Source of the DNA: Pseudomonas sp. MYb60
Lineage (GTDB): Bacteria; Pseudomonadota; Gammaproteobacteria; Pseudomonadales; Pseudomonadaceae
Direction of reading: 5' to 3'
Assembly: GCF_002979555.1 (NCBI RefSeq)
Contig: NZ_PCOZ01000001.1
Span: forward strand, 310,001-374,000
Length of the DNA: 64,000 bases
The notes under the pieces were generated by a model that saw only the letters and a program-made list of their open reading frames with translations, searched no databases and was not told where the DNA came from. Of this stretch, positions 18,607-28,090 are shown one piece after another; position 1 is the first letter of the stretch, and each line of letters opens with the position of its first letter. A program made the position numbers and the translations under genes.

Positions 18607-18619
18607 CTACATAGTTAGC
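18607..18619. promoter_or_regulatory. Motif shared by the giant effector-like genes
   Basis: CTACATAGTTAGC lies in the 150-base region between the two divergent giant genes, 75 bases before the plus-strand start and 62 bases from the minus-strand start. The reverse strand at 34662-34674 carries CTACATAGCTAGC, 64 bases before the third giant gene. Common control is a guess. Confidence 0.35.
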
Positions 18620-18694
18620 TGGGGTAATTGTCTATCGAGGGCGGACTGATGCCGGGGCGTAGCGTGACGGCTTTGCCGCTTGGGAAACCCCCTT

Positions 18695-21600
18695 ATGACC
18701 TCGTTGCGCCAAACCCATCTCGACGCCCTGCACGCATTGTTTCGAGCCCCACCCGCGTTGGCGGCGGTGGCCCTGCAGTGCGCCCAGGCCTACCTGGACA
18801 CCCACCTGCGCGCCTGGAACCTGTCGGCGCAGTTGATCTACCTCGCCAGCCCCACCGGGCCCTATCAGTCCCTGCCCGAATTGCTGGTGCAACGCCTGGC
18901 CCAGGCGCGACCGATGTTGCTGGTGGAGGGCTATCACCAGGTGATGCGGCGGACGCGTGAAGTGTACTTGCCGGGCGCGCCGACCCTTGCCGAGTTGGAA
19001 ACCCTGATCAATCAATGTGGCACGCAGTTGCTCGATGCCTATGGACAACGTCTGCACGCCTGGTGGCACGAGCCGGTGGCCGGGCACGTCAGTCGCTGGG
19101 CGGGGCTGTCGGACGGGCTGCTGGGCTTGCTCCACGATGCACCCGCACCGCCCGGCTTAAGCCAGGACGAGTGGGATCGATGGTTCCCGCAAAACCTGTT
19201 GAAACGCCGTCGTCCCGATCCGTACTGGAGCATGCACGGCCCGGCACGGGTGCAGGCTGTGTACCTGCGCCACGAGGGCCAGGCCGATGTCCAGGCGTTG
19301 ATGGCGCCGTTGCTGGTAATCACTCATCGCGCCCCCACCGGTGCCGAGCAGTCCTTGCTGTTTCGCCCGACCAGCGGCGTGCAGGTGCTGCAACGCCTGG
19401 ACGATGCCGAACCGTGGCTGCAGGCCTGCGATGCCGCGCAGAACCAGTGGTTCGTGGCCGAGGTCCAGGGTGACCCCTTCGACAACCTCGCCGCCGCTTA
19501 CCTGGCCTGCCAGTTGCGGGACATCGACAGCATCGAGCGCACGCTTGCGCGTACCCCGCAGCAGATCCTCGACATGCTGGACGCCATCACCGATGCGCGC
19601 CGCTGGTTCGTCGAGCGCTTGAGCCCATTGCAGCAGCACCTGCGCAACAGCTTGCCGCTGTGGCTGGCCCAGGCGGGCGCCGCCGACAGCCTGGCCTGCG
19701 CGCGTCTGCTGCAGGACTGGTTGCAATTGCGTCAGCAGCAGGGCGCCGTGCACTTCATGGACGGCATCGCGCCGTTGCAGGCGTTTGCCGTCGAGCGCCT
19801 GCGCACCTGCCTGGGCCGAGAACCTAAAGCCGCCGCGCTGTCCGCGCAAGCGATCAGCCTGACGTTCAACCGGGTGATCGCCGCTGCCGTGCCAGTTCCG
19901 GGCGGCTTTATTGCCGGTGAAGTCGAACCTATCACCCTGACCTTGCCCGAGCTGGCGTTGGAGAACCTCGTCGGGTTTCCCCACACACCCAAGGCCATCA
20001 CCCTGAATGGCAAACCGGCTCCCGAGTGGCTGAGCTACGACCTGCTCAAGGGCTGCGTGACGCAGGTCGATATCGGTCAGGCGTATCCCGCGCTCTTGAA
20101 GAAAAACCTGCTGGATGACGTGGGCGAGGCTGCTCGGCGGCGGCAGTTGTTCGGCGCGCAGTGGCGCATTCAACTGCCGATGCTGGCCCTGGAAATGAAG
20201 CTGCGGGGCGCGCTGAGCCTGATGGGCTTTCAACGCGTGCAGGCTGCGGTCAAGGGCCAGGCGATGGCGTTGTGGCCGCTGGCATTCAAGGCCAGCGCCA
20301 CGGCGGATGCGGACCGGGTCGCCACGATGTTTGTGATCGGCCCCCGGGACTCGGGCTTCGGCCCGCACCTCTTGTACCAACCGTTGTCCAGCACGGCCTT
20401 GCAGGAGTTCCCCACCCTGGCGGCGCTGTTGGAGGCGATTTGCATCCCCGGCCCGTTGCAGGACGACGTGCTGGCCTGGATTGCTCCGGCGCGTCAGTCG
20501 GTATACGCCAAAGGTGGTTTGCGCGAGCCGCACATCCGGCATTTTTTGCCCACCGACGAGTTCACCCACTACGAAAAACCGGCGCCGGCCACCCTCGCTA
20601 AAATACTGAGCGACGCACCACCGGCCCACCAAGTGTTCGCCGCCGTTGCCGAGGCGTTGGTGGGGCTGGCCGACCGGCAGACGCTGTCCAATGCCGAACT
20701 GCGTTGGGCTCGCTTGAAGCAGGCCGGCTGGCTGCTGTTCAGTTCGCTGCTGCCCTATGCCCGTGGACCGTTGATGCTGGGTGGCTGGCTGCTGCAAGTG
20801 CTCGACAGTGCGCAACAGGACATGGCCGGGCTGGCCAGCGATGACCTGGGCGTCGAAAGCGCGGCGCTCGTCGACCTGCTGGTCAACCTCGTGGCGATCC
20901 TCGCCCATCAGGCCGCGCCCCACGATCCGCGCGGTGAGCTGCCCTGGCCGCACCCTGTGTTCAAACCCGTGTTACAGACGGCGCCCATCGCGCGGCCACG
21001 GGTGCAATTGCCCACCCCGGCCCACTTCACCGCCCCCGCCGGCTGGGCGAATGCCCGGGACGTGCTGACGCATGAGTTGCAGCTGCGCCTGCGTGCGTTG
21101 AGCCTGAAAACCCTGCCGGGCTCGCAACTGAGCAAACGCACCAGCGGCCGCTGGCAGGGCCTGTTGCGTGACGCCCGCCACACGCCGGCGCAATGGCAGG
21201 CGCAGGTGCGCGGCGAGTATTACCGGGTACGCATCGACCGGGGCCGCGTGCGTGTGATCAGCCCGGACGGTCGCACCGACGGGCCATGGCTCAAACCCGT
21301 GGGGCAGGGTGTGTGGGACGTTGATCTGCAACTGCGTCTGCTGGGTGGCGGGGACCGCCAGACCGATCGCCCTGCCGACGACTATGTGAAGCTCGAGGAG
21401 GCCCATGAAAAGGCCACCCATGAACGGGACCGCGCCAGTCACGCGATGGAAAAGGCCCGCAGCCTGCTGGACAAGAAGAACACCACTCTGGATGAGCGCC
21501 AGCGCAATCAGATTCAAGACAGCTATCGCCAGGCGATGGCCGACAAGGTGTCCGCCCTCGAACAGCAGCTCCAGGCCCTGCGCCGCCTGCGAGCGCTCAA

Positions 21601-23221
21601 ACCGCGGCCGCGCTATGAAGAGGATGTGTGCGAGGTGCTGGAAAACCTCATCCTTACCACCCAACTGCTCGACACCCAGATGCGCCATCAAATGGCCGCG
21701 CTCAATGCTAACGTGCGCCCACTGCTCGACGGGCTGGCGCAGGAAACCGCAGAAGAAGCCAGGACCCCTGCCAATCGCCAGGCTCACCGCGAGTTGCACG
21801 AAGGCATGCGCGCCTTGGCCGCTGTGCACGCACGGGCGATTCATTGGCGGGGGCTGGAAGCACGCTACCTGGACGCGCTCTTCCACGTGCCCCGGCTGGG
21901 GCGTGACCGTGCCAGGGCGGTGTCGGCCGGGATGCATGCGCGGCCTTCGGTGCTGGATCTGCAGTCTCTGCAACTCACCACGTTATGGGGCATTGCCATC
22001 GACATCGAAGCCCCGCTATTGGACGAGGATTTCTTCGCCAGCATGGGTGACACCCTCGACCGCGCGCGCTGGGCCAGTCGCTCCCTGGCCGACCTCGACA
22101 GCCTGAACACCACCGCCGCCGAGCGCATTGAACTGTTGGAAAGCATCGACCACGTGTACACCCAGACCGACGACCAGATCGAATTCTGGCGCACCTTCGA
22201 ACCGGACAAATTCAACGTTGACTACCTGCAAAAACTGCAGGAACTGTTAGCGTCCATGCACCAGCACGCCCAAGGCCTGATCGCGCAGGTGTTGCAACCT
22301 GAGGACAAGCCGATGCCCGTGCCGCGCAGCGAGGGGCAACGGCGCAAAAAAATCATCCGCACCCGTAACCGCGACATATTGGTTGCCGAACTGAGTGAGC
22401 CGGACCCCGCCGCGTCGGCTGAAACCGCGCGCATGCACGACGACAAAGGCAACCTACTGGCTTCGTTCACCGAGGGGGAAGATGGTGTCTGGGACCTGTC
22501 GCGTAGCCCGTCGCCGCGACCGGACCCAGGCTTGGGCAGCCTGTTGAAACAAGCCGAGCGCGCACTCAAGGATGTCGACCGCGCCATTGCCAGTGTCGAG
22601 ACGATGGTCGAGCGCGCCAACGACCCGGCGTCTTTGCAGGAACTGCTTGAAGCCCAGGGGCGCAGCCGTGAATGGCTGGCCGATGCTGTCCGCAACAAGC
22701 TGCGCAGCCTCGACCACGCGCGACTGTCGGCGCCGCAACAGGCCCAGGCACAGGCGGTCGAAAGCCAGCTGCGTGCTGCCGTGTTTCGCCTTGATGCGGC
22801 CGGGTTGGACGCCAGGGTGCGCGCTACGCGAAGACGAACGTTGAGCCAAGACGATGTGGCGTTTTTGCACCGTCAGCGGGAAATCCGCATTGTGCGAGAA
22901 GGCCCCAGGGTGAAGCTGGCGGGCAGCCGCAACGATTTTCTGCAGGAATACCGCGTGTTGGATGTGCACACGGGCAAAGCGCTGTGCTTTGCGCATTTTC
23001 ATTACGCGCGCCAAGTCAGCCCGGACGATCATTTCACTGCCGCACACCTCAAGACCCCCGAGCAGCGGCGCCTGGGCCAACAAGCCCAGGCCGAGGTGCA
23101 GGCCGCCGCATTCGCGCGCATGCGCCTGGGCCAGACCGGCCGTGCGCAGCAGACCCTGGAGATTCATCGGGCGCAGATCCAGCTACCTTTGGCTCGTCGC
23201 CTGTTTTTCAGCGTTGACTGA
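18695..23221 (+). CDS. Giant dermonecrotic-toxin-like protein, function unknown
   Basis: About 1508 residues, no signal peptide. I recognise only a resemblance to the large DUF6543/dermonecrotic-toxin-type proteins common in Pseudomonas. Visible elements are LLYQPLSSTALQEFPTLAAL with VYAKGGLREPH near residues 555-615, a charged coiled-coil-like region at about 896-975 (KLEEAHEKATHERDRASHAM onward), and a C-terminus with YRVLDVHTGKALCFAHFHYA and FTAAHLKTPEQRRLG. There are no leucine-rich repeats and no NEL CxD motif, unlike its divergent neighbour. The AUG at 18695 is preferred over a TTG five codons upstream. The last 39 bases overlap the 3' end of the convergent penicillin-binding protein gene. 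Confidence 0.75.
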   Translation: MTSLRQTHLDALHALFRAPPALAAVALQCAQAYLDTHLRAWNLSAQLIYLASPTGPYQSLPELLVQRLAQARPMLLVEGYHQVMRRTREVYLPGAPTLAELETLINQCGTQLLDAYGQRLHAWWHEPVAGHVSRWAGLSDGLLGLLHDAPAPPGLSQDEWDRWFPQNLLKRRRPDPYWSMHGPARVQAVYLRHEGQADVQALMAPLLVITHRAPTGAEQSLLFRPTSGVQVLQRLDDAEPWLQACDAAQNQWFVAEVQGDPFDNLAAAYLACQLRDIDSIERTLARTPQQILDMLDAITDARRWFVERLSPLQQHLRNSLPLWLAQAGAADSLACARLLQDWLQLRQQQGAVHFMDGIAPLQAFAVERLRTCLGREPKAAALSAQAISLTFNRVIAAAVPVPGGFIAGEVEPITLTLPELALENLVGFPHTPKAITLNGKPAPEWLSYDLLKGCVTQVDIGQAYPALLKKNLLDDVGEAARRRQLFGAQWRIQLPMLALEMKLRGALSLMGFQRVQAAVKGQAMALWPLAFKASATADADRVATMFVIGPRDSGFGPHLLYQPLSSTALQEFPTLAALLEAICIPGPLQDDVLAWIAPARQSVYAKGGLREPHIRHFLPTDEFTHYEKPAPATLAKILSDAPPAHQVFAAVAEALVGLADRQTLSNAELRWARLKQAGWLLFSSLLPYARGPLMLGGWLLQVLDSAQQDMAGLASDDLGVESAALVDLLVNLVAILAHQAAPHDPRGELPWPHPVFKPVLQTAPIARPRVQLPTPAHFTAPAGWANARDVLTHELQLRLRALSLKTLPGSQLSKRTSGRWQGLLRDARHTPAQWQAQVRGEYYRVRIDRGRVRVISPDGRTDGPWLKPVGQGVWDVDLQLRLLGGGDRQTDRPADDYVKLEEAHEKATHERDRASHAMEKARSLLDKKNTTLDERQRNQIQDSYRQAMADKVSALEQQLQALRRLRALKPRPRYEEDVCEVLENLILTTQLLDTQMRHQMAALNANVRPLLDGLAQETAEEARTPANRQAHRELHEGMRALAAVHARAIHWRGLEARYLDALFHVPRLGRDRARAVSAGMHARPSVLDLQSLQLTTLWGIAIDIEAPLLDEDFFASMGDTLDRARWASRSLADLDSLNTTAAERIELLESIDHVYTQTDDQIEFWRTFEPDKFNVDYLQKLQELLASMHQHAQGLIAQVLQPEDKPMPVPRSEGQRRKKIIRTRNRDILVAELSEPDPAASAETARMHDDKGNLLASFTEGEDGVWDLSRSPSPRPDPGLGSLLKQAERALKDVDRAIASVETMVERANDPASLQELLEAQGRSREWLADAVRNKLRSLDHARLSAPQQAQAQAVESQLRAAVFRLDAAGLDARVRATRRRTLSQDDVAFLHRQREIRIVREGPRVKLAGSRNDFLQEYRVLDVHTGKALCFAHFHYARQVSPDDHFTAAHLKTPEQRRLGQQAQAEVQAAAFARMRLGQTGRAQQTLEIHRAQIQLPLARRLFFSVD

Positions 23222-26200
23222 GGCGAGCGGCGCACACAGCGTCTGGCTGCCCGGCTGCAAATACGGCATCAGGATCGGTGCCATGCCCTTGAGCACCTGC
23301 ACCGGCAGGGCCGAGGTGAAGGTGAAGTGCTCGGCCGATTGACCCGGTACAAATGCGGTCAGCGTGCCGAAGTGATGGTCGCCCAGGTAGAACACAAAGG
23401 TCGCAGTGCGGTTGATGGATTTGGAACTGATGATGCGCCCGCCGGCACCGATGGCTTCGATTCGGTTGTCGCCGGTACCGGTCTTGCCGCCCATGGCCAG
23501 TGGCGTGTCATCGGCGAGTTTGAAGCTGCCCGCGACACGTTTGGCGGTGCCGGCGTCCACCACCTGGGACAGCGCGCCGCGCAGGGCCCGGGCCACCTCC
23601 ATCGCAAGCACTTGTTTGCCAGGCGCAGGGTCGTTGACCACCCGGGTTTCATACGGTGTACCGGCGGCGAAGTGCAGGGTGTCAATGCGCAGCACCTTGG
23701 GGCGCACGCCGTCGTTGAGGATGATCCCCATCAGCTCGGCCAGCGCGGCCGGACGGTCGCCGGAGCTGCCAATGGCCGTGGCCAGCGACGGCACCAGATG
23801 GTCGAACGGATACCCCACCGCCTTCCAGCGCTGATGGATATCCAGGAATGCCTCGACCTCCAGCATGGTGCGGATGCGGCTGTCCCGCGCACGTTGATGG
23901 CGACTTTTGAATAACCAGCTGTAGACCTCCTGACGCTCGAACTGGCTGGCCTTGACCACGTCGCTGAAGCTCGCGTCGGGATGGTTGAGCAGGTACCCCA
24001 ATAACCACAGGTCGAGCGGGTGGACCTTGGCGATATACCCCTGATCAGGCAAGTCGTAGGTGCCCGGGCCGTATGCCAGGTAGAGTTTTTGCAGGCGTTC
24101 GTCGGTGATCTTTTCGCTGGCCAGGTGTGAGCGCATGAACCGGTTGAAACTCTCCTGGCTGGCATTGGGCAGCAGGTAACGATGCACGGCGGCCAGGCGG
24201 ATCGGCGTCGGGCGCAGGCTGTCGAGGAAAGTGTCGAGACGGGCCTGGGTGTCTTTCTTCTGGTACTTGCGCCAGAACTTGCGCAGGTAGGTGGTGCCTT
24301 CGCGGTCGGCAAACCCGGCGAGGTATTCCTGGCGGCGTGGGTCGCTGTCGTCCTTGAGCAATTGGGCGCTGTTGTTTTCGCCGGAGTAGGTGGTGTAGCG
24401 CACCACGTCGCGCATCAGGCGAATGAACGGCAGGTTGATCGACTCGCGCAAGGCGTCGCGCAGGGTGGGGTTGCGGCCGTTGTCCTGGCTGCGGAAGTTA
24501 TGAAAGGTATGCAGGCCACCGCCGGTGAAAAAACGTTCGCCGGGGCTGGCCGAATAAGTACGGTCGAGGGCGGCATCGAGCATGCTCGCCAAGGATTTGT
24601 CTGGCGCCTGGGTCAGGTAGTCGAGGGCCCAGCGGCTGAGGCGGTCTTGCTCATCCACGGTGACTTTTTTCAGCGCGGCCGGCGCTTGGGCGGCGTATCG
24701 GGTGTGCAGCTCGCTGATGATTTGCAGGTAGGTGGTCAGCACTCGAAGCTTGGCGGTGGAGCCCAGTTCCAGCTTGCTGCCTTCGTTGATATCGAAGGGC
24801 TGGTCGGTGTTGTCGGTTTGCACGCGCACTCGCGAACCGTCGGGGGTCAGCTCGAACAAGGTGAAGCTGTAGCGCACTTGCGCGGTGCTGGACGCGGTGA
24901 GCAGGCGCTCGCCGAGCAGGCCGGTCTGGCGGGCGTATTCCGGGTCCGCCAAGTGCTTGAGGTAGTCGCTGACCTGGCCCTGCAGTTGGGCTTGCAGGGT
25001 GCTGGTGGCGGAGAGGTCGAGGCGGTCCAGGTCATACAGCGGCCGGTCGAGCAGGGCGGCCAGGCGGCTGCGCGCCACACTGATGCCTTTGTTGGTTTCG
25101 ATCGGTTGCACCGTGGGTTGTTGCACCCAGTCGCGGTAGGTGACCTTGGCGGCAAGAGCGGCACTGAGCAAGGCCGGTTCGATTACCCCGTTCTGGGCCA
25201 GCAGGCGCAGGTGGCTGTCGGTCAGTTGCACCAGTTCTTCGCGGCCTTTGGTGAGGTAATGGGAAGGCCGGCGCTGGGCGATGATCAGCGACAACACCTG
25301 ACGCAGCGCGAGGCCCTGCGCGGGCGTCACCGGGCCCAGCAGCGCCAGGTTGACCTGGTTGAAATCGGCGCCGTACCACACCCGCAAACCCTCGGCCATG
25401 CCGTGCACTTCACCATGGCCGGGCACCGCCGACAGCGGCACGCTGTTGAGGTAGTCGCGCAAGATATTTTGACGCGCCCCCAGGGTCTCGGGCCCGGCGT
25501 GGTAGGCGCGCACGGCGGCGGAGAACATCTGCCGCAGTTTTTCCCCACCTGACACGGTCAGGCCGTCCGGCGAGTGGCGGTATTTCTCCAACTGGGTCGC
25601 GAGGGTACTGCCGCCAGCGCTCTGGCCCGGCAGGTGCAGCAGCTTGGCGACTTGCGACCACGCGGCCTTGGCAAAGCGAGGCCAGTCCACGGCGGGATTG
25701 GCCTGGGGCTGCGCGGGGTCGAGCAGGTCGCGGTTTTCTATGAACAGCAGGCTCTGCGTCACCAACGGCGGGATGGCCGCGAAGCTGGCGTAGAGTTGTT
25801 GCGGGTAGTTGTACTGGTACAGCGGCACGGCGCGGCAGTCGGTGATGGACAGCCCGGCCTGGATTTTCTCGGCATACGGTACGAACAGGCCCTTGGCGCT
25901 GTAGTCCATCAGCGCTGGGGAGAACCGTACCTGAGACTCGACCACATACCCGCGCTTGAGCAGGCGTGGCAGGAAGCTGTCGAGATCGCTGTAGCCCAGG
26001 CGCCGGTCGAACGGGCCGGCGCCTGGATAGGCGATGGCCTCACTGGGACCGGGCTCGACCTGGTAGGTGAGGTCACGGGCCAGGCGACTGAGTTCCTGGG
26101 CTTGCAGGCGCGAGGTGCGCAATTCCTTGGAGGCGGCGACACCCAGGCCGATCAGGCCCATAAAGACGATTAGCCAGAACAGGCGGCGACCGTAACGGGG

Positions 26201-26308
26201 CGTGGGTTTGTTTTCGGGTGACGGCGCTGGTTCCGAACTGCCTTTTACTGTCGCAGCCTTGCTTGAGTCGGTTTGCCACAGTGCGCCCATAGTCGATTGA
26301 TCCTGCAC
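23183..26308 (-). CDS. Divergent class A penicillin-binding protein (GT51 glycosyltransferase plus transpeptidase)
   Basis: 1041 residues. A cytoplasmic tail and one membrane helix (LFWLIVFMGLIGLGVAA, about residues 42-58) precede a GT51 domain with a catalytic-Glu segment ENRDLLD (about 190) and GGSTLATQLEKY (about 232), then RQNILRDYLN. A transpeptidase domain shows SxxK as STAK (about 516), SxN as SIN (about 630) and KTGT (about 940). The protein polymerises and crosslinks peptidoglycan in the periplasm. Several motifs depart from the usual forms: ENRDLL for EDxxF and STLATQL for STITQQL. It is also longer than typical PBP1 proteins. It resembles an uncharacterised Pseudomonas PBP that sits next to an amino acid permease, as here. 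Confidence 0.85.
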   Translation of the reverse strand: MQDQSTMGALWQTDSSKAATVKGSSEPAPSPENKPTPRYGRRLFWLIVFMGLIGLGVAASKELRTSRLQAQELSRLARDLTYQVEPGPSEAIAYPGAGPFDRRLGYSDLDSFLPRLLKRGYVVESQVRFSPALMDYSAKGLFVPYAEKIQAGLSITDCRAVPLYQYNYPQQLYASFAAIPPLVTQSLLFIENRDLLDPAQPQANPAVDWPRFAKAAWSQVAKLLHLPGQSAGGSTLATQLEKYRHSPDGLTVSGGEKLRQMFSAAVRAYHAGPETLGARQNILRDYLNSVPLSAVPGHGEVHGMAEGLRVWYGADFNQVNLALLGPVTPAQGLALRQVLSLIIAQRRPSHYLTKGREELVQLTDSHLRLLAQNGVIEPALLSAALAAKVTYRDWVQQPTVQPIETNKGISVARSRLAALLDRPLYDLDRLDLSATSTLQAQLQGQVSDYLKHLADPEYARQTGLLGERLLTASSTAQVRYSFTLFELTPDGSRVRVQTDNTDQPFDINEGSKLELGSTAKLRVLTTYLQIISELHTRYAAQAPAALKKVTVDEQDRLSRWALDYLTQAPDKSLASMLDAALDRTYSASPGERFFTGGGLHTFHNFRSQDNGRNPTLRDALRESINLPFIRLMRDVVRYTTYSGENNSAQLLKDDSDPRRQEYLAGFADREGTTYLRKFWRKYQKKDTQARLDTFLDSLRPTPIRLAAVHRYLLPNASQESFNRFMRSHLASEKITDERLQKLYLAYGPGTYDLPDQGYIAKVHPLDLWLLGYLLNHPDASFSDVVKASQFERQEVYSWLFKSRHQRARDSRIRTMLEVEAFLDIHQRWKAVGYPFDHLVPSLATAIGSSGDRPAALAELMGIILNDGVRPKVLRIDTLHFAAGTPYETRVVNDPAPGKQVLAMEVARALRGALSQVVDAGTAKRVAGSFKLADDTPLAMGGKTGTGDNRIEAIGAGGRIISSKSINRTATFVFYLGDHHFGTLTAFVPGQSAEHFTFTSALPVQVLKGMAPILMPYLQPGSQTLCAPLASVNAEKQATSQR

Positions 26309-26668
26309 ACAGATTGATCGGACTTGCTTGAAGCTTAGTCGCTGAGGGCTGTGCCGGAGGGAAATCTGATTTTTGAGTAAGAATTTTCTGCTGGTGTTGT
26401 AGTTCTATTCCAAGAGTGACGTTTTGTCGCGCCAGGCAGTATAGATGCTCCTGTAAAATGACGTTTTTACCGATTCTTTTCCTGAATTGTCCTGCTTTTA
26501 TAGTGAAAGAACCTGCTCCGGGCTTTTTATACTGCACGCCCGCTGATCTTGCCCGGCAAGCAGGGCGCGCCTATGAGGTGGCCCCGGTTTCGGCAAGGGC
26601 GCAGGCCTACCGGCCTGCTCCCTGGAAACTCAACGGACAATCCAATAACAAAATGAGGTTGTACCCCT
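26309..26668. other. Divergent intergenic region between the PBP and permease genes
   Basis: These 360 bases hold no gene. The middle part (about 26330-26530) is AT-rich compared with the flanks. A -10-like TATACT lies at 26528-26533, and a small hairpin (GCAGGCC, loop TACC, GGCCTGC) at 26601-26618 falls in the permease leader. Confidence 0.5.
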
Positions 26669-28087
26669 ATGCCAGTCGGCAACCCACTGCCCCATGGCGA
26701 GACCGCTCAAGGCGGCCCGCTCAAACGCGAACTCGGTGAACGCCACATTCGCCTCATGGCCCTCGGCGCCTGTATCGGTGTCGGCCTGTTCCTCGGCTCG
26801 GCCAAGGCGATCGAAATGGCCGGCCCGGCGATCATGCTGTCCTATATCCTCGGTGGCCTGGCGATCCTGGTGATCATGCGCGCCCTCGGCGAAATGGCGG
26901 TGCACAACCCCGTCGCCGGCTCGTTCAGCCGCTACGCCCAGGACTACCTCGGCCCGCTGGCAGGTTTTCTCACCGGCTGGAACTACTGGTTCCTGTGGCT
27001 GGTGACCTGCGTCGCGGAAATCACCGCGGTGGCGGTGTACATGGGCGTTTGGTTCCCCGACACGCCGCGCTGGATCTGGGCGCTGGCCGCCCTGATCAGC
27101 ATGGGCACGATCAACCTGATCGCCGTCAAGGCGTTCGGTGAATTCGAATTCTGGTTCGCCCTGATCAAGATCGTCACGATCATTGCCATGGTGATCGGCG
27201 GCGTTGGCATCATTGCATTCGGCTTTGGCAATGAGGGCGTCGCACTGGGTATCTCCAACCTCTGGGCCCATGGCGGTTTCATGCCCAATGGTGTTCAGGG
27301 CGTGCTGATGTCCCTGCAGATGGTGATGTTCGCCTATCTGGGTGTGGAGATGATCGGCCTCACCGCCGGTGAAGCCAAGAACCCGCAGAAAACCATCCCC
27401 AGCGCCATCGGCTCGGTGTTCTGGCGCATCCTGCTGTTCTACGTCGGCGCGCTGTTCGTGATTCTGTCGATCTACCCGTGGAATGAAATCGGCACCCAGG
27501 GCAGCCCGTTTGTGATGACGTTCGAGCGCCTGGGCATCAAGACGGCCGCCGGTATTATCAACTTCGTAGTGATCACCGCCGCGTTGTCCTCCTGCAATGG
27601 CGGCATTTTCAGCACCGGGCGCATGCTCTACAGCCTGGCGCAGAACGGCCAGGCACCGGCCACCTTTGGCACTACGTCGAGTAACGGTGTACCGCGCAAG
27701 GCGCTGTTGCTGTCGATCTTCGCGTTGCTGCTGGGCGTGCTGCTCAACTACCTGGTACCGGAAAAAGTCTTCGTGTGGGTGACCTCCATCGCCACCTTCG
27801 GTGCGATCTGGACCTGGCTGATGATTCTGCTGGCCCAGCTCAAATTCCGTAAAGGCCTGAGCCTCGCCGAGCAGGCAGGGCTCAAATACCGCATGTGGCT
27901 GTATCCGGTCAGCTCGTACCTGGCCCTGGCGTTCCTGGTGCTGGTGGTCGGGCTGATGGCCTATTTCCCTGATACCCGCGTGGCACTGTATGTAGGGCCG
28001 GCGTTCCTGGTGCTGCTGACCGTGTTGTTCTACGTGTTCAAGTTGCAGCCATTGAACACTGCCCAGGGTGCCGCGCGTTCGGCGTAG
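26669..28087 (+). CDS. Amino acid permease, APC family, ProY/AroP-like
   Basis: 472 residues with twelve hydrophobic segments. Family motifs include RHIRLMALGACIGVGLFLGS at about residue 25, IMRALGEMAVHNPVAGSFSRYA at about 70, FAYLGVEMIGLTAGEAKNPQ at about 222 and YPWNEIGTQGSPFV at about 268. The close match to the ProY pattern (YMGVWFP, VKAFGEFEFWFALIKI, FVLFYPDTR-like ending) suggests uptake of proline, histidine or a related amino acid by proton symport in the inner membrane. Substrate cannot be fixed from sequence. It ends three bases before the stop of the convergent NEL gene, with no terminator between. Confidence 0.9.
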   Translation: MPVGNPLPHGETAQGGPLKRELGERHIRLMALGACIGVGLFLGSAKAIEMAGPAIMLSYILGGLAILVIMRALGEMAVHNPVAGSFSRYAQDYLGPLAGFLTGWNYWFLWLVTCVAEITAVAVYMGVWFPDTPRWIWALAALISMGTINLIAVKAFGEFEFWFALIKIVTIIAMVIGGVGIIAFGFGNEGVALGISNLWAHGGFMPNGVQGVLMSLQMVMFAYLGVEMIGLTAGEAKNPQKTIPSAIGSVFWRILLFYVGALFVILSIYPWNEIGTQGSPFVMTFERLGIKTAAGIINFVVITAALSSCNGGIFSTGRMLYSLAQNGQAPATFGTTSSNGVPRKALLLSIFALLLGVLLNYLVPEKVFVWVTSIATFGAIWTWLMILLAQLKFRKGLSLAEQAGLKYRMWLYPVSSYLALAFLVLVVGLMAYFPDTRVALYVGPAFLVLLTVLFYVFKLQPLNTAQGAARSA

Positions 28088-28090
28088 ACC

